The notes under the pieces were generated by a model. The model worked only from the letters and a program-made list of their open reading frames with translations. It searched no databases and had not been told where the DNA came from. Below are positions 6,320 through 10,778 of a DNA stretch of 10,778 nt, in pieces. This stretch comes from JAGZEG01 sp963930185 (GTDB taxonomy: Bacteria > Actinomycetota > Coriobacteriia > Coriobacteriales > UMGS124): assembly GCA_963930185.1 (NCBI GenBank), contig CAWVLT010000052.1, forward strand, positions 1-10,778, in the 5' to 3' direction. The position numbers and the translations under genes are program-made. Position 1 is the first letter of the stretch. The number at the start of each line of letters is the position of its first letter.

Positions 6320-8299
6320 TTGGCAGAGGAATCGCGGGAGATCGCGGGCCCGCAGGCTGATGACGCGGGCCTGAGCATCGCCCAGCAGGTGGCGCTCGTC
6401 CCCACAGACCCGGGCTGCTACATCTGGAAGGGCGAGGGCGGCAAGGTCCTCTACGTGGGCAAGGCCAAGAACCTGCGCTCCCGCATGCGCCAGTACGTGA
6501 CGCTCACCGACGAGCGCGTGAAGATCCCCCTGCTCATGGAGCAGGTGCGCTCCTTCGAGTACATCGTGGTGAACAGCGAGCACGAGGCGCTGGTGCTGGA
6601 GATGAACCTCATCCGCCAGTACGACCCGCCGTTCAACGTCGACTTTCGCGATGACAAGAGCTACCCCTACATCGCCCTGACGGAAGGGGACATGTTCCCT
6701 GCCATCAAGTTCACGCGCGAGAAGCACAAGAGCGGCACGCGCTACTTCGGGCCCTACACCAACGCCCGCGCCGCGCGGGAGACCATCGACCTCGCACGCA
6801 AGGTCGTGCCCGTGTGCTCGGCCGCCTGCCCCGAGTGGCGCCGCGTGACGCGCGCGCTGCAGTCGCACCCCGACGACGCACCCATCGCCCAACTCATCCT
6901 GTCGGGCAAGGGCCGGCCCTGCTTCGACGCGAGCGTGGGGTTGGGCCCGGGCGCATGCTCGGGCGACATCACGCCGCAGGACTACCGCAAGAACGTGCGG
7001 GCCATCGAGCGGTTCCTCTCGGGGCATCGCCGTGAGTTCGCCGAGCGCATCACGCAGGAGATGAGGCAGGCGGCCGCCGAGCTGGACTTCGAGAAGGCGG
7101 CACGCTGCCGCGACCGCCTGCAGACGCTCAACCGGGTGGGGGAGCGCCAGCAGGTGGTGTTTCCCTCGCCGATCGACATGGACGTCATCGGCTTCTACCG
7201 CGAGGAGACCATCGCCGGCGCGCACGTGTTCGCCGTGCGGGAGGGCCGCACCCAGCGCAGCTGCGAGTTCGTGCTCGACAAGGGCAAGGACGTGAGCGCC
7301 GAGGAGCTGGCCGAGGGCTTTCTCAAGCGCTACTACGCCAGCGGCGCCGACATTCCCGACGAGGTTGACCTTGCAGTTGAGATTGAGGATGCCGACGTGC
7401 TTGCCGCATGGCTCTCGGAGCGCCACGGCCGCAAGGTGAGCGTGCACGTGCCCAAGCGCGGCGAGAAGCGCCACCTGCTCGAGTTGGCCGAGCAGAACGC
7501 CAAACACACGCTCATGCGCTTCATGGTGCGCACGAGCTACGAGGACCAGCGCATCAACGACGCGCTGTTGCAGCTCGAGAGCGCCCTAGCGCTGCCGGCG
7601 CCACCCATGCGCATCGAGTGCTTCGACATCTCGACCATCCATGGAAAGTTTACGGTTGCCTCCATGGTGGTGTTCACGGGCGGCCGCCCCGACACCTCGC
7701 AGTACCGCCGCTTCAAGATGCACGTGGACACCGGCGAGGCCAACGACTTCCTCTGCATGCAGGAGGCGCTTGGGCGGCGCTACTCGCCCGAGCGCATGGC
7801 TGACGAGCGCTTTGGCTCGCGGCCCGACCTGCTCATCGTGGACGGCGGCAAGCCCCAGCTCACCGCCGCGCTCAAGCAGCTGGGCGACCTGGGACTTGAC
7901 ATCCCCATGGCCGGCCTGGCCAAGAGCGACGAGGAGCTGTTCGTGCCGTGGGACGACACCCCGGTGGTGCTGCCGAGCGGCTCGCCCTCGCTCTACCTCG
8001 TGAAACGAGTGCGCGACGAGGCCCACCGCTTTGCCATCACCTTCCACCGCGAGCTGCGCGGCAAGGCCATGACGGTGGGCGTGCTCGACGAGATCCCCGG
8101 CATCGGCCCCAAGCGCAAGAAGGCCCTCATGAGGCGCTTCGGCTCGATCAAGCGCCTGCGCGAGGCGAGCGCCGAGGAGATCGCCCAGACCCCCGGCGTG
8201 CCCGCCGAGGTGGCGCGCCAGATCTTCGAGACCCTGCGCGCCTGGGACGAGGAGCGCGCCGACGTGCGCGGCCGCGCCGAGGTGGGGGAGGCGGAGTAG
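6320..8299 (+). CDS. uvrC: UvrABC excinuclease subunit C
   Basis: UvrC makes both incisions in nucleotide excision repair. The frame starts at TTG 6320, 7 nt after the ligase stop, with only a distant AGAAGG before it; the start is accepted because the GIY-YIG domain begins about 27 residues in. Domains in order: GIY-YIG nuclease (CYIWKG..KVLYVGKAKNLRSRM, about 33-115); a cysteine region with Cys166, 170, 201 and 213; a UVR segment (about 243-272, ELDFEKAARCRDRLQ) for UvrB contact; an RNase H-like nuclease with ECFDIS (Asp436), IVDGGK (Asp508) and DEAHRF (His569); and a tandem helix-hairpin-helix (about 590-640, DEIPGIGPKRKKAL). At 659 residues it is longer than the usual ~600-620. The third cluster cysteine is replaced by Gly209, and about 23 extra residues lie between the first cysteines and the rest. 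TAG is at 8297-8299. Confidence 0.95.
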   Translation: MAEESREIAGPQADDAGLSIAQQVALVPTDPGCYIWKGEGGKVLYVGKAKNLRSRMRQYVTLTDERVKIPLLMEQVRSFEYIVVNSEHEALVLEMNLIRQYDPPFNVDFRDDKSYPYIALTEGDMFPAIKFTREKHKSGTRYFGPYTNARAARETIDLARKVVPVCSAACPEWRRVTRALQSHPDDAPIAQLILSGKGRPCFDASVGLGPGACSGDITPQDYRKNVRAIERFLSGHRREFAERITQEMRQAAAELDFEKAARCRDRLQTLNRVGERQQVVFPSPIDMDVIGFYREETIAGAHVFAVREGRTQRSCEFVLDKGKDVSAEELAEGFLKRYYASGADIPDEVDLAVEIEDADVLAAWLSERHGRKVSVHVPKRGEKRHLLELAEQNAKHTLMRFMVRTSYEDQRINDALLQLESALALPAPPMRIECFDISTIHGKFTVASMVVFTGGRPDTSQYRRFKMHVDTGEANDFLCMQEALGRRYSPERMADERFGSRPDLLIVDGGKPQLTAALKQLGDLGLDIPMAGLAKSDEELFVPWDDTPVVLPSGSPSLYLVKRVRDEAHRFAITFHRELRGKAMTVGVLDEIPGIGPKRKKALMRRFGSIKRLREASAEEIAQTPGVPAEVARQIFETLRAWDEERADVRGRAEVGEAE

Positions 8300-8341
8300 G
8301 ACACGCGCTTACATGCTGCCTGACTGAGCCTGGATGCAAAA

Positions 8342-8383
8342 AGGGCGCCGCGCGGATGCGCCTGGCATTCCGCGCGGCGCCCT
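8342..8383. terminator. Bidirectional intrinsic terminator between uvrC and the LRR gene
   Basis: AGGGCGCCGCGCGG (8342-8355) pairs perfectly with CCGCGCGGCGCCCT (8370-8383), a 14-bp stem with a 14-nt loop. The A-run at 8338-8342 gives the minus strand a T-tract directly after the stem, so it is a classic terminator for the LRR gene, whose stop is 40 nt away. It lies 42 nt beyond the uvrC stop and probably also ends the plus-strand operon, though without a T-run on that side. Confidence 0.9.
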
Positions 8384-8423
8384 CCGTGTGGCGCGTCGTT
8401 GTGCGTGCCGGAAAGGCGCTTCG

Positions 8424-10169
8424 CTACTCCGTGGGCGCCTCGGGCTCCTCGACTGGGGCCATCCCGGCGACGAGTTCGCATCCTTCGTCCATCTGCACGG
8501 CGCCCTCCGCCGCAAGGCCCGCGCATCCGGTCGCGTCTATCAGCGTGAGACGGGCGTTGCCCGTGGCGTTGAGGAACGCAAGGTTGGGCGCCCCGCCGGT
8601 CGCCAGGGCCTCCAGGTCGTTGTTCGAGGCGTCGAGCGTCATCAGCGAGTCGGCGCCCGTCAGGTCGATCGAGGTCAGGCCGCAGCCCGACAGCGTCAGC
8701 ACCTGCAACTGGCCCAGGCCGACGCAGCTAAAGGCGTTGCCCGCAATCGCGAGTCCCGAGCAGTTGAGCGAGCGCAGCGAGCCCAGCTGCGCCAGCCCGG
8801 TGAGGTCGGTCGCCCCCGATCCCGTGAGGTCGAGCTCGGTGATCGCCGCCACCTCGGCCTCGGTGAGCATGTCGTCCTGCTCGGAGTCGCCTGCCGCGGA
8901 GAACACCGCCGAGCGAAGCGCCTCGTCGGGGAAGCAGGCGGACGTCCTGGTCACGACGCCCTGGACGGTCGCGGAGGCGTCACAACGCAGCGTCGCCAGC
9001 GTGCTGAGGCAGGGCGTGACGTCCAGCGTCGCGATCTGGCTTCCGCGGATGTCCAGGCTGGTGAGGCGGGCTGCCGGCGTGAGGTCGACGGCGGTCAGCG
9101 GCGCGTTGGACACGTCAAGCGTGTTGAGGCCCTCAAGTCCGGCCAGGTCGACCGACGCCAGCGCGCTGTCGTGCGCCACGATGCTGCTCAGCTGGCTGGG
9201 CAGCTCGCTTCCCACGAGGCTGCTCACCTGTGTGCCCGAGATGTCAAGCGTCGCTAGGTTGGGCAGCCAGGACAGGCCGGTGAGGCTGGCGGTGGAGGCG
9301 TCGCTCACCACAAGCGAGGTCGCTGCGGAGCGCTCGCGGTCGGACAGGGCGCCGTCGCCGTCGGAATCCAGGCTCGTCAGGCTCGCGCGCAGGCCCGCGT
9401 CGGGGAAGAACCCCTCGGCGATGGGGATCGTCATGGTCTGGCCCTCGTCGCAGGTAAGCGAGGTCAGCGCGTGGTTGTGCGACAGGTCGAGGCGCGCCAG
9501 CGAGTTGCCCGTGCATGCCAGGCTCGAGAGCGCGGCGCACGCCGAGAGGTCCAGCGAGGCGAGCTGGTTGTTGCTCACGTCGAGCGAGGCGAGCTGCGAC
9601 AGGCCGGCCAGGTTCACCTCGGTGAGGCGGTTGCCCGAGAGATTGGCCCGCGTCAGGGCCGCATTGCCCGAGAGGTCCGCGACGGACAGGCGGTTGTTCG
9701 AGGCGTTAAGGGAGGTCAGGGATGTGAGCTCGTCGATCCCCTCGAGCGAGGAGACGTTGCGCGAAGAGCAGTCAAGCGAGGTGATCGACGCAAGCTCCTC
9801 CGCGTTCAGGGCCCCGTCGTCATTGGAGTCGTAGGTGTTCACGACGGCGCGAAGCGCCCCGTCGGGGAAGGTCGCCTCGTTGATCGCAAGGCCCGTCCCA
9901 GGGACGTGCACCCTCTGCAAAACTAGCACGGCAACCAGCGCCACGGCGAGCACGGCCAGGATGGCGATGACCGCGGCGAGCAGCCGGCTCGTGCGGCGTG
10001 GCCGCTCGTCAACCTGCGGGATGGCCGCTTGCGGCGGATAGCCAAGCGACGGGCGCACCTCGCGCGCGGCCCCGCCGAACATCGGCGGCACGGGGACGAG
10101 GGGGCTGCCGCATGATGGGCAGCGCGACTGGGATCGTTTGACCTTGGCGGCACATGAGGGGCATCGCAT
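8424..10169 (-). CDS. Membrane-anchored leucine-rich-repeat protein with N-terminal zinc ribbon and three EF-hand-like modules
   Basis: The protein has 581 residues from ATG (10169-10167) to TAG (8426-8424). AAAGG at 10182-10186 is the only purine-rich site before the start and is rather far (12 nt). Residues 3-20 are a zinc ribbon with CxxC-x10-CxxC (Cys3, 6, 17, 20). A Pro-rich linker and RPRRTSR lead to one membrane helix at about 62-86; the positive-inside rule puts the N-terminus in the cytoplasm and the rest outside. The outer part is three modules of about 155 residues starting at FPDGALR (101), FPDAGLR (255) and FPDEALR (413). Each has a DxDxDG-type calcium-loop segment (114-125, 268-279, degenerate 428-439) followed by short internalin-like LRRs such as LTSLNASNNRL. 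The tail is acidic and has no LPxTG. The ligand is unknown; adhesion or envelope sensing is possible. Confidence 0.88.
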   Translation of the reverse strand: MRCPSCAAKVKRSQSRCPSCGSPLVPVPPMFGGAAREVRPSLGYPPQAAIPQVDERPRRTSRLLAAVIAILAVLAVALVAVLVLQRVHVPGTGLAINEATFPDGALRAVVNTYDSNDDGALNAEELASITSLDCSSRNVSSLEGIDELTSLTSLNASNNRLSVADLSGNAALTRANLSGNRLTEVNLAGLSQLASLDVSNNQLASLDLSACAALSSLACTGNSLARLDLSHNHALTSLTCDEGQTMTIPIAEGFFPDAGLRASLTSLDSDGDGALSDRERSAATSLVVSDASTASLTGLSWLPNLATLDISGTQVSSLVGSELPSQLSSIVAHDSALASVDLAGLEGLNTLDVSNAPLTAVDLTPAARLTSLDIRGSQIATLDVTPCLSTLATLRCDASATVQGVVTRTSACFPDEALRSAVFSAAGDSEQDDMLTEAEVAAITELDLTGSGATDLTGLAQLGSLRSLNCSGLAIAGNAFSCVGLGQLQVLTLSGCGLTSIDLTGADSLMTLDASNNDLEALATGGAPNLAFLNATGNARLTLIDATGCAGLAAEGAVQMDEGCELVAGMAPVEEPEAPTE

Positions 10170-10583
10170 GACGTTCAGCTGCCTTTCTCGTTACGGGCGC
10201 CGTGTGGCGCTGCGATTTACGGCTTAGGGCAAACCTGCCTTGGCCGGAGCCGATGGCTTCATCGGACGGGCAAGGCGCATGGGGGTCGCGAGGCGACGGT
10301 CCAACGAAGCGTCTCGCCCCAATAGTCTACCGCCCACGGGGTGCTTTGTGTGTGCACATTTCTTCAGGATGATCCTTCGGAATGACGGGGAGCTGGGGAA
10401 GCTGGGCAACGTCGTTCTGTGTCCGTCGCAATGATCGGCGAAATGGCGGTCGTGGCAAGCGCTGTTACGGTGCCGCGCGCGAAAAAACTCCTGGGATGGA
10501 CAAATATTACGGTTGTGAGGGACTTGTGCTTGTCCGTGGCGGCGGACGGTTTGTTGCCTGAAAAATGACATATACGTTTACCT
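10170..10583. other. Non-coding region between the LRR gene and the T-box leader
   Basis: About 410 bases hold no gene I can support. Short open frames on both strands (for example minus 10224-10571) have no ribosome-binding site and no recognisable domain. Visible structures are a 6-bp hairpin CCGATG/CATCGG with a GCTT loop at 10250-10265, a GTCGC/GCGAC hairpin near 10285-10297, an 11-bp palindrome AGGATGATCCT at 10366-10376, and a GTCCG/CGGAC hairpin at 10532-10547. GC content falls towards 10500-10600, as expected for promoters. TAGACT on the minus strand at 10329-10324 is a possible LRR -10 box without a good -35. Confidence 0.45.
10551..10578 (+). promoter_or_regulatory. Candidate promoter for the T-box transcript
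   Basis: TTGTTG at 10551-10556 and TACGTT at 10573-10578 are separated by 16 nt and each match three of six consensus bases. TATACG at 10571 is an alternative -10 box with a 14-nt spacer. Either would start transcription at about 10583-10587, at the first paired base of the proposed T-box stem I. This good positional fit is the main support. Confidence 0.4.
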
Positions 10584-10778
10584 GCGCTTTTGATAAGAGT
10601 CCCCGAAAGCAATCTCCGCGAGACGCGCCGAGAGGTGGCGGTGGGCTAGTGCAACCTTCTCACAACCGAAAATTCTGTCCATCGGAACGGAAGGTTGAGT
10701 TTCAAACTCAGCGCTACGCCCACACTCATCGACACGTTCCCGCAGCTAACGCTACGGGACGGCGGCTCTCTTCGCCGG
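10584..10778 (+). promoter_or_regulatory. T-box tRNA-sensing leader (5' part; runs off the window)
   Basis: The order of elements matches T-box stem I. A base helix pairs GCGC-TTTGA (10584-10593) with TCAAA-GCGC (10702-10714, with a CTCA bulge). It is followed by TAAGAGT, like the conserved GA/K-turn strand. At 10630-10656, GAGAGG then GGTGGGCTAGTGCAACC resembles the distal AG-bulge and GNUG-loop consensus (AGAG..GGTGG.TGGTG.AA.CC). The 3' strand GGAACGGAAGGTTGAG (10684-10699) resembles the specifier-loop form GAA..NNN..UUGAG. A stem III-like hairpin, CCCGCAGC-TAAC-GCTACGGG, spans 10739-10758. The specifier codon is not certain: GGA (Gly) or AAG (Lys) fit best, and ATC at 10681 is less likely. 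The antiterminator T-box sequence and the controlled gene, normally an aminoacyl-tRNA synthetase or amino-acid gene, would lie beyond the window. Confidence 0.6.

Noticed and set aside
5017..6405. Long minus-strand frame opposite the ATP-grasp gene
   Set aside because: The composition is that of a codon-bias shadow, while the plus strand carries clear ATP-grasp motifs throughout.
6278..7507. Minus-strand frame opposite uvrC
   Set aside because: It is a shadow frame without recognisable motifs and overlaps the conserved GIY-YIG and UVR domains on the plus strand.
7948..9834. Very long plus-strand frame spanning the uvrC end and the LRR gene
   Set aside because: It crosses the terminator at 8342-8383 and is antisense to a clear LRR protein. 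Its Ser/Arg-rich composition is typical of a shadow.
10532..10547. GTCCG/CGGAC hairpin as a terminator
   Set aside because: The stem is only 5 bp and the following GGTTTGTTG is not a proper T-run. Its position inside the promoter area makes it ambiguous.
10224..10571. 115-codon minus-strand frame upstream of the LRR gene
   Set aside because: No ribosome-binding site, no domain, irregular composition, and overlap with the candidate T-box promoter region.
10584..10778. tmRNA, RNase P or SRP RNA at the right edge
   Set aside because: None of the fixed motifs of these RNAs was found (no tmRNA GGTTTCGACGG, no ALAA tag frame, no RNase P ACAGAAA). The T-box elements fit better.
1..10778. CRISPR arrays, transposases, integrases, tRNA genes, attachment sites
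   Set aside because: No direct-repeat array, transposase or integrase motif, tRNA cloverleaf or flanking duplication was seen on either strand. Base and codon use is uniform across the genes.

Overview
The window looks like a chromosomal stretch of a high-GC actinobacterium. Class Coriobacteriia (Olsenella/Atopobium/Collinsella-like) is the best guess. The reasons are the strong G/C third-position bias in every gene, a MurJ of actinobacterial type with a long disordered N-terminal tail, a Firmicutes-like D-aspartate-ligase-type ATP-grasp enzyme, and a T-box leader. This placement is an inference from composition and gene content; no phylogenetic marker was compared.

Layout. 1-273: 3' end of uvrA (+). 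274-449: a non-coding gap with strong hairpins. 450-581: a 43-residue single-pass membrane peptide that resembles a free-standing cell-wall sorting tail. 591-1112: a YbaK-type Cys-tRNA(Pro) deacylase. About 1226-3730: MurJ lipid II flippase with a ~300-residue N-terminal extension. 3740-3784: bidirectional terminator. 3827-4780 (-): secreted SIMPL-domain protein. 4781-5046: divergent promoter region with CACGTG palindromes. 5047-6312 (+): ATP-grasp ligase, probably D-aspartate-ligase-like. 6320-8299 (+): uvrC, seven bases after the ligase. 8342-8383: second bidirectional terminator. 8424-10169 (-): membrane-anchored LRR protein with a cytoplasmic zinc ribbon and three EF-hand-like modules. 10170 to about 10583: non-coding. 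From about 10584 to the window end (+): a T-box-like tRNA-sensing leader whose regulated gene lies outside.

Two themes run through the window. DNA repair is represented by uvrA and uvrC, the two ends of the UvrABC excision pathway, about 6 kb apart. Envelope building is represented by MurJ, the cross-bridge ligase candidate, the sorting-tail-like peptide, the secreted SIMPL protein and the LRR surface protein. The minus-strand genes (SIMPL, LRR) converge on murJ and uvrC through long perfect hairpins whose U-tracts lie on the minus-strand side.

I did not find a clear-cut new defence or mobile system. The least ordinary items are the MurJ tail with four evenly spaced Thr-x-x-Trp motifs, a UvrC whose iron-sulfur cysteine set is rearranged, the orphan sorting-tail peptide, and the T-box leader at the right edge.
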